Shown one piece after another: positions 1 through 5,491 of a stretch of DNA of 8,849 nt. The DNA is from SKVL01 sp051747785 (GTDB lineage Bacteria > Patescibacteriota > Minisyncoccia > Phycocordibacterales > CSBR16-193): contig JBNJGN010000028.1 in NCBI GenBank assembly GCA_051747785.1, positions 1 to 8,849 of the forward strand, in the 5' to 3' direction. The notes beneath the pieces were generated by a model that ran no database searches, was not told the DNA's origin, and worked only from the letters and a program-made list of their open reading frames with translations. Positions within the stretch are counted from its first letter, which is position 1. Every line of letters begins with the position of its first letter. The translations under genes were made by a program, and so were the position numbers.

Positions 1-2
1 AC

Positions 3-242
3 CAGACTTTCTCGTTTGTGGATGAGGCTAATGATAATTATCGTCTAACCCCCAATGACACCGGGGCGAGAAATAGGGGTACGGATTTAAGCGATGACTC
101 TGACTATGCCTTTTCAGTTGACATTATCGGCACCGCTCGCCCACAAGGTGGTACTTGGGATATCGGCGCTTTTGAATTAAGGGCTCCTAAATACAAAATG
201 CAAGGCAAGATCCGCTTTGAAGGCGATGTTCGCTTTGAGTAA
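3..242 (+). CDS. C-terminal fragment of a choice-of-anchor Q / beta-helix type surface protein
   Basis: This is the 3' end of a gene that enters from the left edge; the frame is open from base 3 and ends at the TAA at 240-242. The visible 79 residues contain the run RPQGGTWDIGAFE, which matches the conserved end of choice-of-anchor Q domains (commonly RPQGG..DIGAYE). It is preceded by a Tyr-Arg-Leu segment (YRLTPNDTGARNRG) like that in parallel beta-helix proteins of cell surfaces. A further tail, KYKMQGKIRFEGDVRFE, follows the motif and has no obvious membrane anchor. Proteins of this kind are usually secreted or surface-exposed, and the enzymatic or adhesive part would lie upstream, outside the window. 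A GTG at 18 sits inside the domain and is not a believable start. The family call rests on one short motif region. Confidence 0.65.
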   Translation, partial: QTFSFVDEANDNYRLTPNDTGARNRGTDLSDDSDYAFSVDIIGTARPQGGTWDIGAFELRAPKYKMQGKIRFEGDVRFE

Positions 243-313
243 GCTCTACATTACTATAACCTACTTAAAGCTACCGCGGACAGTACATCTTCCCCTTTTT
301 TCTTCTTCATTCA

Positions 314-340
314 AATGGTAGGGGGTCGCCCTCTACCATT
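314..340. repeat. REP-like palindrome, copy 1
   Basis: A 12-bp inverted repeat (314-325 with 329-340) surrounds the loop TCG. One position is imperfect: G322 faces T332, a G-U wobble in RNA. The arm reads AATGGTAG followed by a G-run. It belongs to the same family as the palindromes at 383-415, 923-957 and 1177-1209 around the RAYT transposase gene. It lies in the convergent gap downstream of both the surface protein gene and the transposase. Confidence 0.85.
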
Positions 341-382
341 ATATTTTTGTTGTATATACTCACCTTTTTTACTCTCATATTA

Positions 383-415
383 AAAAATGGTAGAGGGTCG
401 CCCTCTACCATTTTT
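383..415. repeat. REP-like palindrome, copy 2 (possible bidirectional terminator)
   Basis: A perfect 15-bp inverted repeat (383-397 with 401-415) has loop TCG. Its core is almost identical to copy 1. The outer arms are AAAAA and TTTTT, so in either direction a GC-rich hairpin is followed by a short U-run. It stands 7 bases from the transposase stop codon, between two convergent genes, and could serve both as a repeat of the transposase family and as a two-way terminator. The terminator role is inferred. Confidence 0.85.
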
Positions 416-422
416 ATAGGTT

Positions 423-1139
423 TTATTCGATTAAGATATCTTGGTGTCCACTGAACATCTTTTCTTTATGTTTAAGCCAGTTCTTTGCCTCCTCCTTGCA
501 TCCTTTAGCTCCTCCCATGAAATCGTTCATGAATTTTCTGTTTGTAACTGAAGGGAAGTTCTTCTCTCCCAGGTAATCTCTAAAACTTGACCACTTATAA
601 TTGGCACAGAAATCAAATGCCTCTTTTGCTCTGATTCTTTCTCCTTCCTTCCACTTGGGAAAGATCAGGGAAACAGGATTTAGATGTATGTACATAAAAA
701 CAACCCTTAGTTGATCATCGTTGCTGATATGTACTGAATGAAACCTGTCTTGAAAGAAATGTCCTTTCCTTTTTATTTCATATCTGTGTTTAAAGTAGGC
801 CGGATACCCGGAGGCAAATTTACTAATAAAAAGAGTTACGCCGTTTTCGCAAACCGGAGTTAAGAGTAGATGAACATGATTTGGCATAAAGCAGAAAGCG
901 ACCAACTCCACTAACTCCTCCTTATAAGTGGTAGGGGGCGACCCCCTACCACTTATACCGTCTCTTTTGTTTCGACGTTTTTTTTGTATGATAACAGAGC
1001 TTTTACTGTTGAACTCAAATAGAGAATAGATGCCGCGATAGTGATCTGACTCGTCCAAGAACATCTCCTCCTCCCCTGCTCTTCTTAAAGTGATGTGGTA
1101 GTATTCACCATCTGCGAAGTTTCTTTCCGGTCTTGGCAT
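423..1139 (-). CDS. REP-associated tyrosine transposase (RAYT), Y1/HUH family
   Basis: This 238-residue protein belongs to the IS200-like Y1 transposase superfamily (COG1943, RAYT branch), single-strand DNA nucleases that cut and rejoin hairpin ends. The start MPRPERNFADGEYYHIT is typical of the family. The metal-binding HUH motif is H88-V-H90 within MPNHVHLLL (85-93). The segment GHFFQDRF (126-133) and the motif YIHLNP (150-155) follow, with Y150 the likely catalytic tyrosine. YKWSSFRDYLG (181-191) is the usual C-terminal motif. Residues 62-72 are encoded by a perfect 35-base palindrome of the same family that flanks the gene, in a loop just before the HUH strand; the reading frame survives it. 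No Shine-Dalgarno is evident. The promoter guess at 1149-1178 would give a very short leader. No tnpB or transposon ends beyond the palindromes are seen, which fits a domesticated RAYT rather than a full insertion sequence. Confidence 0.93.
   Translation of the reverse strand: MPRPERNFADGEYYHITLRRAGEEEMFLDESDHYRGIYSLFEFNSKSSVIIQKKRRNKRDGISGRGSPPTTYKEELVELVAFCFMPNHVHLLLTPVCENGVTLFISKFASGYPAYFKHRYEIKRKGHFFQDRFHSVHISNDDQLRVVFMYIHLNPVSLIFPKWKEGERIRAKEAFDFCANYKWSSFRDYLGEKNFPSVTNRKFMNDFMGGAKGCKEEAKNWLKHKEKMFSGHQDILIE
923..957. repeat. REP-like palindrome, copy 3, inside the RAYT coding frame
   Basis: A perfect 16-bp inverted repeat (923-938 with 942-957) has loop CGA on the plus strand, TCG on the coding strand. 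It is the longest and cleanest copy in the window. Read in the transposase frame it encodes the residues ISGRGSPPTTY (62-72) without a stop or frameshift. It would form a strong hairpin in the mRNA and in single-stranded DNA. Confidence 0.9.
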
Positions 1140-1148
1140 GTTAACTTC

Positions 1149-1178
1149 ATTTTACTACCAAATTAAAGTAAAAATCAA
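1149..1178 (-). promoter_or_regulatory. Possible promoter of the RAYT gene
   Basis: On the minus strand TTGATT (plus 1173-1178) and TAAAAT (plus 1149-1154) are separated by 18 bases and could be a -35/-10 pair. Transcription would begin around 1142, only a few bases before the ATG. The -35 hexamer touches the palindrome at 1177-1209, so a protein bound to that palindrome could block it. This rests on weak hexamer matches in AT-rich DNA. Confidence 0.3.
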
Positions 1179-1209
1179 AAGTGGTAGGGGGTGACCCCCT
1201 ACCACTTTT
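1177..1209. repeat. REP-like palindrome, copy 4, upstream of RAYT
   Basis: A perfect 15-bp inverted repeat (1177-1191 with 1195-1209) has loop TGA on the plus strand. The arm AAAAGTGGTAGGGGG matches copy 3 over GTGGTAGGGGG and shares GGTAG with copies 1 and 2. It lies in the divergent region between the RAYT gene and the Cys-rich gene, close to the likely RAYT promoter. Confidence 0.88.
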
Positions 1210-1293
1210 AGTTTTTTAGACAGAGAGAGAAGCGAGGGGTTATGTTAGTGGGTTTAGTGTGCTAAATTTGAATTAGTTTTGAACTTTAAAAAA

Positions 1294-1299
1294 GGGAGG
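1294..1299 (+). promoter_or_regulatory. Shine-Dalgarno site of the Cys-rich gene
   Basis: GGGAGG stands five bases before the ATG at 1305 and is the clearest ribosome binding site in the window. It fixes the start of the 179-residue protein and argues that this unrecognised gene is real. Confidence 0.7.
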
Positions 1300-1304
1300 C
1301 GAAA

Positions 1305-1844
1305 ATGAGCGAAAGCATAAAGGATGGGAAAATAGATAAGACTGGTGATCTTATGGTAAGAATTGAGTATGATCACATTGGAACGGTATGTGATTTCATG
1401 GATTGTCGGGAAAATGCGTTCTGGGGAATGAAAATAAAAGTTGGTTTCAAAGGAGAACTTGGATACAGTATATATTCTTCGTTATGCTCTTCTCACCTTA
1501 AGTTTATTCTTTGTATTGCTGATAAAGCAAACAAAGAAAGTGTTCTGTCTAAGGACCCTAAAAAAGGACTTTATGTCTACTGTTGTAGAGACTTTTTGCA
1601 AAGAGTTGAATCTGAAAAACCATTCATTTATAAAGATTATACCACCGGTATAAACTATCTATGCGATTGTATAGATTGTCAGAACAGTGCCTTTTTAGGC
1701 TTCACTTATCGTTTTAAGATCAGGAATGAAACTATCTGTTTGATAAAAACCTTTTTGTGCTTGGACTGCATAGAAAAGTCTATACATTTAGCTATAAGAA
1801 AAAAAGAGATCTGTAAAAACATTCTTCACAATAAATTTTGCTGA
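1305..1844 (+). CDS. Cys-rich protein of unknown function with duplicated putative zinc module
   Basis: I do not recognise this 179-residue protein. It has 16 cysteines and no signal peptide or clear membrane segment, so it is probably cytoplasmic. Two halves repeat each other with an exact offset of 91 residues. C29, C34, C61 and H64 correspond to C120, C125, C152 and C155, and ENAFWG (36-41) to NSAFLG (127-132). Each half is thus C-x4-C, 26 residues, then C-x2-[H/C], a spacing that could build a treble-clef or ribbon-like metal site. C93, C94, C145, C170 and C179 lie outside this pattern. A good ribosome binding site and a strong terminator at 1857-1880 make it a single-gene unit. It neighbours the RAYT and its palindromes, but no functional link is shown. 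An AT-rich patch with a weak TG-C-TAAATT at 1260-1268 might be its -10 region. Confidence 0.75.
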   Translation: MSESIKDGKIDKTGDLMVRIEYDHIGTVCDFMDCRENAFWGMKIKVGFKGELGYSIYSSLCSSHLKFILCIADKANKESVLSKDPKKGLYVYCCRDFLQRVESEKPFIYKDYTTGINYLCDCIDCQNSAFLGFTYRFKIRNETICLIKTFLCLDCIEKSIHLAIRKKEICKNILHNKFC

Positions 1845-1856
1845 CCTTTTACAAAT

Positions 1857-1880
1857 GAGCCGATTCGTCGGCTCTTTTTC
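1857..1880 (+). terminator. Rho-independent terminator after the Cys-rich gene
   Basis: A perfect 7-bp stem, GAGCCGA with TCGGCTC, closes the loop TTCG (a stable UUCG tetraloop in RNA). TTTTTC and further Ts follow directly. It begins 12 bases after the stop codon at 1842-1844. Its position inside the open frame upstream of the flavoprotein also rules out a flavoprotein start at 1855. Confidence 0.9.
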
Positions 1881-1932
1881 TTTTTTGAAATTTGATTTTG
1901 ATCTTATCTACGCTGTGGTAGTATTCCTTATC

Positions 1933-3186
1933 ATGGAACAAAAGGAAAATTATGACGTCATTGTTGTTGGAGGTGGTCCTTCCGGGATGATGGCTGCCGG
2001 AAGAGCTGCCAGTAGGGGCCGTAAGGTTTTGCTTTTAGAGAAAAATAAGAGTTTAGGTAACAAACTATCCTTAACCGGTGGCGGGAGATGTAATATTTTA
2101 AATGCTGAGGAAGATAAAAATAAGCTTTTAGATAGGTATGGTGAGGCGAAAAAGTTTCTATACTCCCCTTTTTCTCAGTTTACAATGGAAGATGCTTGGG
2201 ATTTTTTCCAAAATCAAGGCCTTCCTCTTGTCGTTGAAGCCAGGAAAAGAGCTTTCCCTAAGTCACAGAAAGCGAGCGATGTCATCAGGACAATGGAGGG
2301 GTTTACGAAGAAAAACGGAGTAAAAGTTAAAAGAGGAGTAAAGGTTAAAGGTTTTGAAGTTGAAAAAGAAAAGATCGTTAGCGTTAGAACAGATAGAGGA
2401 GTTTTTAACGCTTCAAGCTTCATTCTCTCAACCGGAGGAACATCCTATCCCGATACCGGTTCCACTGGAGAGGGTTTAAGGTGGCTTAAGAGTTTGGGTC
2501 ATAATGTAAATTCTTCCAAGCCGGATCTGGTGCCTTTGGTTGTTAAAGAGAGGTGGGTAAAAGAACTATCAGGTATTACTCTTTCCTTTATGAAAATAAC
2601 TTTTGGGACGGATAAGACCAAAAAAGAGGGAAAGTTCAGTCGGACAGGTAAAATTCTTTTTACACACTTTGGTCTTTCCGGTCCGCTGATCTTAAACTCT
2701 TCAAGAAAGGTAAAGGAGCTTTTGAGCAAAGGTCCAGTTAAAGTTGAGATAGATATGTATCCGGATACTGATTCCGGTTCTTTAAGAAAGAGGCTTTTTA
2801 ACCTCTTTGAGAGAAATAAGAATAAATCCGTAAAGAACGTACTCTCAATGGAGCTCTCGGAAGGGTTAAGTGAGGCGGTCATATCTCTGGCTTTGTCCGA
2901 TCTTTCTGATAAAAAGGTTCACAGTATAACTAAAATGGAGCGGGAAAAACTGGCGGATACAATGAAAGCGATGCCTCTGGTAGTAACAGATACCATGGGT
3001 CTTAACTGGGCTATTGCCTCTGATGACGGGGTGGATTTAAGAGAGATTGATACTAAAACTATGCAATCAAAAATACATCCGGAGCTTTATTTAACGGGAG
3101 ATGTTTTAAATATTGAAAAAGCAAGTGGGGGGTTCTCTTTGCAGTGGTGCTGGACCAGTGGATGGGTGGCAGGATCTCATGCTTGA
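1933..3186 (+). CDS. BaiN/HI0933-family FAD-dependent oxidoreductase
   Basis: This 417-residue flavoprotein belongs to the HI0933/YhiN/BaiN family, soluble enzymes with a Rossmann FAD domain; most members have no proven substrate. Visible motifs are the dinucleotide-binding VVGGGPSGMMAAGRAA (11-26), the family signature KLSLTGGGRCNILN (44-57), STGGTSYPDTGSTGEG (166-181), FTHFGLSGP (243-251), and the C-terminal FAD-contact block TMQSKIHPELYLTGD to GGFSLQWCWTSGWVAG (376-414). Length is normal for the family. The start at 1933 is chosen because the next methionine upstream (1855) lies in the terminator hairpin and would add 26 non-homologous hydrophobic residues, while MEQKENYDVIVVGGG places the Rossmann strand where expected. 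No good Shine-Dalgarno precedes it. It appears monocistronic, since nrdD has its own promoter and riboswitch. BaiN-type steroid reduction should not be assumed here. Confidence 0.92.
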   Translation: MEQKENYDVIVVGGGPSGMMAAGRAASRGRKVLLLEKNKSLGNKLSLTGGGRCNILNAEEDKNKLLDRYGEAKKFLYSPFSQFTMEDAWDFFQNQGLPLVVEARKRAFPKSQKASDVIRTMEGFTKKNGVKVKRGVKVKGFEVEKEKIVSVRTDRGVFNASSFILSTGGTSYPDTGSTGEGLRWLKSLGHNVNSSKPDLVPLVVKERWVKELSGITLSFMKITFGTDKTKKEGKFSRTGKILFTHFGLSGPLILNSSRKVKELLSKGPVKVEIDMYPDTDSGSLRKRLFNLFERNKNKSVKNVLSMELSEGLSEAVISLALSDLSDKKVHSITKMEREKLADTMKAMPLVVTDTMGLNWAIASDDGVDLREIDTKTMQSKIHPELYLTGDVLNIEKASGGFSLQWCWTSGWVAGSHA

Positions 3187-3190
3187 GTTA

Positions 3191-3221
3191 TTAACATGCC
3201 GATATCTTTTTATGTTAGAAT
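3191..3221 (+). promoter_or_regulatory. Promoter for the nrdD riboswitch transcript
   Basis: TTAACA (3191-3196, one mismatch to TTGACA) is followed after 19 bases by TAGAAT (3216-3221). The -10 is preceded by TG and one base (3213-3215), an extended -10. Transcription would start near 3228, a few bases before the first aptamer helix at 3236, as expected for a riboswitch leader. The spacer is slightly long. Confidence 0.55.
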
Positions 3222-3235
3222 GAATCGAAAATATA

Positions 3236-3344
3236 AAGCGGTTTGTGCAGTGAAGAGAGGTGAAAATCCTCCGCTAACGCGTAACGGTAAAAGTCCGACC
3301 CTGCACTTTGCTCTTTTGTGAACCGTTTGGGCTCGCGTCAAGCC
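3236..3344 (+). ncRNA. Cobalamin (B12) riboswitch aptamer
   Basis: The sequence carries the cobalamin riboswitch core: GGTGAAAATCC (3259-3269) followed by a GCTAACGCGTAACGGTAA block (3273-3290) and GTCCGA. Helices can be drawn as follows. An outer stem pairs 3236-3243 with 3321-3328 (8 bp, one G-U). P3 is GTGCAG/CTGCAC (3245-3250 with 3301-3306). P4 is GAGG/CCTC (3257-3260 with 3268-3271). P5 has loop ACGCG (3277-3281). P6 is CGG/CCG (3285-3287 with 3295-3297). P13 is GGCT/AGCC (3330-3333 with 3341-3344) with loop CGCGTCA. L5 ACGCG is exactly complementary to CGCGT in L13, giving the diagnostic kissing loop. The P7-P12 region is short or absent, so this is a compact form. By family knowledge the ligand is a cobalamin; which form is not determined here. 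It sits directly before nrdD. Confidence 0.88.
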
Positions 3345-3389
3345 ACTAATGTATTCTTGGCGTAATTTGGGCCAAGTTTTTATTTATTT
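3335..3389 (+). terminator. Riboswitch expression platform: antiterminator and intrinsic terminator
   Basis: CTTGGC (3356-3361) pairs with GCCAAG (3371-3376) to make a hairpin followed by TTTTTATTTATTT, an intrinsic terminator upstream of nrdD. The same CTTGGC can instead pair with 3335-3342 (GCGTCAAG with CTTGGCGT 3356-3363, 8 bp with two G-U), forming an antiterminator. That alternative uses bases of L13 and the 3' arm of P13. Ligand-bound aptamer would therefore block the antiterminator and favour termination. The U-run is interrupted, so termination may be incomplete. Confidence 0.72.
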
Positions 3390-3403
3390 CTAATAGGTTA
3401 AAC

Positions 3404-5491
3404 ATGTATTTAAAGATCAAAAAAAGAAATGGAGAAACCGTTAAATTTGATGAGCAAAAGATAGCCAACGCTATAACGAAGGCCGGAGAAGCCACCGGAG
3501 AGTTTAGTCAAAAGGAGGCTTACAAGCTTACAAAAAAGGTTCTTGAGCACTCTAAAGAAAGACTGAAGAACAAGATACCTAAAGTTGAAGAGATACAGGA
3601 TTCGGTAGAAGATGTTCTACTTAATTCAAAGTATAAAAAAACAGCTAAAGCTTACATTTTATACAGGGATCAGCACAGACTTATAAGAGATATAACAAAT
3701 TCCACAAATAACAGCTTAGTTGATAAGTATTTAGAGCGTTCTGACTGGAAGGTCAAAGAGAATAGTAATATGGCCTACTCTTTGCAGGGTCTAAATAACT
3801 ACGTTTCTAGTGAAGTTAGTAAGAACTATTGGTTGAGTAGAATATATCCGGAGAATATTCGTAATGCTCATACTGAGGGAGATTTTCACATACATGATCT
3901 TAGTATTCTCTCTGTGTACTGTGTTGGTTGGGATCTATTAGATCTATTAATGAAAGGTTTTACCGGTGTTGAAGGAAAGGTCTCAAGTAAACCACCTAAG
4001 CATTTTAGAGCGGCTCTGGGGCAGATCACCAACTTTTTCTACACTCTTCAAGGAGAGGCTGCGGGAGCGCAGGCTTTTAGTAACTTTGATACACTTCTGG
4101 CCCCTTTTATAAGGTATGACAGTTTGAACTATAAAGAGGTGAAGCAGGCTATTCAGGAGTTTCTTTTTAATGTCAACATTCCGACGCGTGTCGGTTTTCA
4201 AACACCATTTACTAACATAACTCTGGATCTTTATATTCCTCGGCATTATGCCGATCAGCAGGTCATTATAGGAGGAGAGGCCAAAGATGAAACATACAAA
4301 GAGTTCCAAGATGAGATGGATATATTCAATAAGGCCTTTTTAGAAGTTCTCTCGGAGGGAGATGCCAGCGGGCGAGTTTTTACCTTCCCTATACCGACCT
4401 ATAACATCACCGAGGATTTTAAATGGGATAGCGAAGTAAGTGAACTGCTTTGGGAGGTTACTGCCAAATACGGTCTTCCATACTTTTCCAATTTTATTAA
4501 CTCCGATATGAGTCCGGAGGATGCTCGTTCTATGTGCTGTCGCTTGAGAATTGACAACAGAGAGCTTGAAAACCGCGGGGGCGGGCTTTTCGGTGCCAAC
4601 CCATTAACTGGGTCAATAGGTGTTGTTACTATAAACCTTCCACGTCTAGGCTATACATCTAAAAGTAAAAAAGAGTTCAACGAAAAATTAAAAGAGCTAA
4701 TGCTCTTGGCAAAAGAGAGCCTGGAGATAAAAAGAAAGGTCTTGGAAAGATTTACTGAAAATGATCTTTATCCGTATACCAAATTCTATTTAAAGAAAAT
4801 AAAAGATCAAAACGGAAGTTATTGGATGAACCACTTTTCTACCATAGGTATAGCCGGAATGAACGAGGCAGTTGGTAACCTTTTGGGTGAGGATATATCC
4901 TCTAAGGAAGGGCAAAAATTTGCCAAGGAGACACTTGATATTATGAGGGATACCTTGGCGGAAATTCAAGAAGAAACCGGTAATAACTATAACCTGGAAG
5001 CCACACCGGCTGAAGGAACCCTCCATAGATTTGCTCTTTTGGATCAGAAAAAACTCAGAAAGCCCCTTTTTGCCAACGGTCAAGGCAAAAACGTGAAAGA
5101 TCCTTTCTATACCAATTCAACTCATCTGCCGGTCAATTTTACGGATGATGTTTTTGAGATGTTAGATCTTCAAGACGATCTGCAGACGAGATATACGGGA
5201 GGAACGGTAGCCCATCTTTTTTTTGGTGAAAAGGTAAAAAGTGGTAAGGCTGTAAGAAATCTCATAAAGAAAATATGTGAGAATTATAAAATGCCTTATT
5301 TCACCATAAGTCCCACCTTTAGCGTATGCCCTATTCATGGTTATATTTCCGGAGAAGTTACTGTTTGTGATAAATGCCAGAGTAATTGCGAAGTTTACTC
5401 AAGGATCGTCGGTTACCTACGCCCTGTAAATCAGTGGAATGACGGCAAGAAGCATGAATTTAACATCAGAAAAAACTATAAGAGTGTTTAA
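3404..5491 (+). CDS. nrdD: Anaerobic (class III) ribonucleoside-triphosphate reductase
   Basis: NrdD makes deoxyribonucleotides from ribonucleoside triphosphates using an oxygen-sensitive glycyl radical installed by its activase. The 695-residue protein has an N-terminal ATP-cone allosteric domain (about 1-95) and then the ten-stranded barrel. HIHDLSILSVYCVGWDL (162-178) includes the active-site C173, and SMCCRLRIDN (377-385 region) carries the finger-loop cysteine (C378 or C379) that forms the thiyl radical. NPLTGSIGVVTINLPR lies at 399-414. The C-terminus has metal-site cysteines C642, C655, C658 and C662, and the glycyl radical motif RIVGYLRP with G670, followed by WNDGKKHEF. Length and all key residues are normal, so it should be active. 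AGGT at 3395-3398 is a weak ribosome binding site. The leader holds a cobalamin riboswitch with a terminator, so synthesis should fall when B12 is plentiful. The gene overlaps the downstream activase by one base. Confidence 0.97.
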   Translation: MYLKIKKRNGETVKFDEQKIANAITKAGEATGEFSQKEAYKLTKKVLEHSKERLKNKIPKVEEIQDSVEDVLLNSKYKKTAKAYILYRDQHRLIRDITNSTNNSLVDKYLERSDWKVKENSNMAYSLQGLNNYVSSEVSKNYWLSRIYPENIRNAHTEGDFHIHDLSILSVYCVGWDLLDLLMKGFTGVEGKVSSKPPKHFRAALGQITNFFYTLQGEAAGAQAFSNFDTLLAPFIRYDSLNYKEVKQAIQEFLFNVNIPTRVGFQTPFTNITLDLYIPRHYADQQVIIGGEAKDETYKEFQDEMDIFNKAFLEVLSEGDASGRVFTFPIPTYNITEDFKWDSEVSELLWEVTAKYGLPYFSNFINSDMSPEDARSMCCRLRIDNRELENRGGGLFGANPLTGSIGVVTINLPRLGYTSKSKKEFNEKLKELMLLAKESLEIKRKVLERFTENDLYPYTKFYLKKIKDQNGSYWMNHFSTIGIAGMNEAVGNLLGEDISSKEGQKFAKETLDIMRDTLAEIQEETGNNYNLEATPAEGTLHRFALLDQKKLRKPLFANGQGKNVKDPFYTNSTHLPVNFTDDVFEMLDLQDDLQTRYTGGTVAHLFFGEKVKSGKAVRNLIKKICENYKMPYFTISPTFSVCPIHGYISGEVTVCDKCQSNCEVYSRIVGYLRPVNQWNDGKKHEFNIRKNYKSV

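Noticed and set aside
18..20. GTG as the start of a 74-residue protein
   Set aside because: The frame is open to the left edge and the codon lies within the conserved domain, so this is an internal valine of a truncated gene.
314..1209. Repeated palindromes as a CRISPR array
   Set aside because: Spacing is irregular (tens to hundreds of bases), one copy is coding, no cas genes are present, and each unit is a self-complementary hairpin with a 3-nt loop.
1093..1925. Shared 13-mer TGTGGTAGTATTC at about 1095 and 1914
   Set aside because: One exact 13-base match in 9 kb is expected by chance, and one copy simply encodes the conserved EYYH of the transposase.
1855..1932. Upstream in-frame ATG giving a 26-residue hydrophobic extension of the flavoprotein
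   Set aside because: The ATG at 1855 overlaps the terminator hairpin of the preceding gene, and the extension is the readout of the T-rich tail; the Rossmann motif fits the start at 1933.
2214..2882. Minus-strand open frames of 69 and 127 codons within the flavoprotein gene, and similar ones within nrdD
   Set aside because: They are antisense to strongly conserved coding sequence, lack ribosome sites and show no recognisable motif.
1842..3186. Alternative genetic code with TGA as a sense codon, as in some Patescibacteria
   Set aside because: TGA ends two complete genes at the expected lengths and tryptophan is encoded by TGG throughout.
3187..3403. A small protein gene or tRNA in the nrdD leader
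   Set aside because: No frame of useful length and no cloverleaf were found; the conserved blocks and helices are those of a cobalamin riboswitch.
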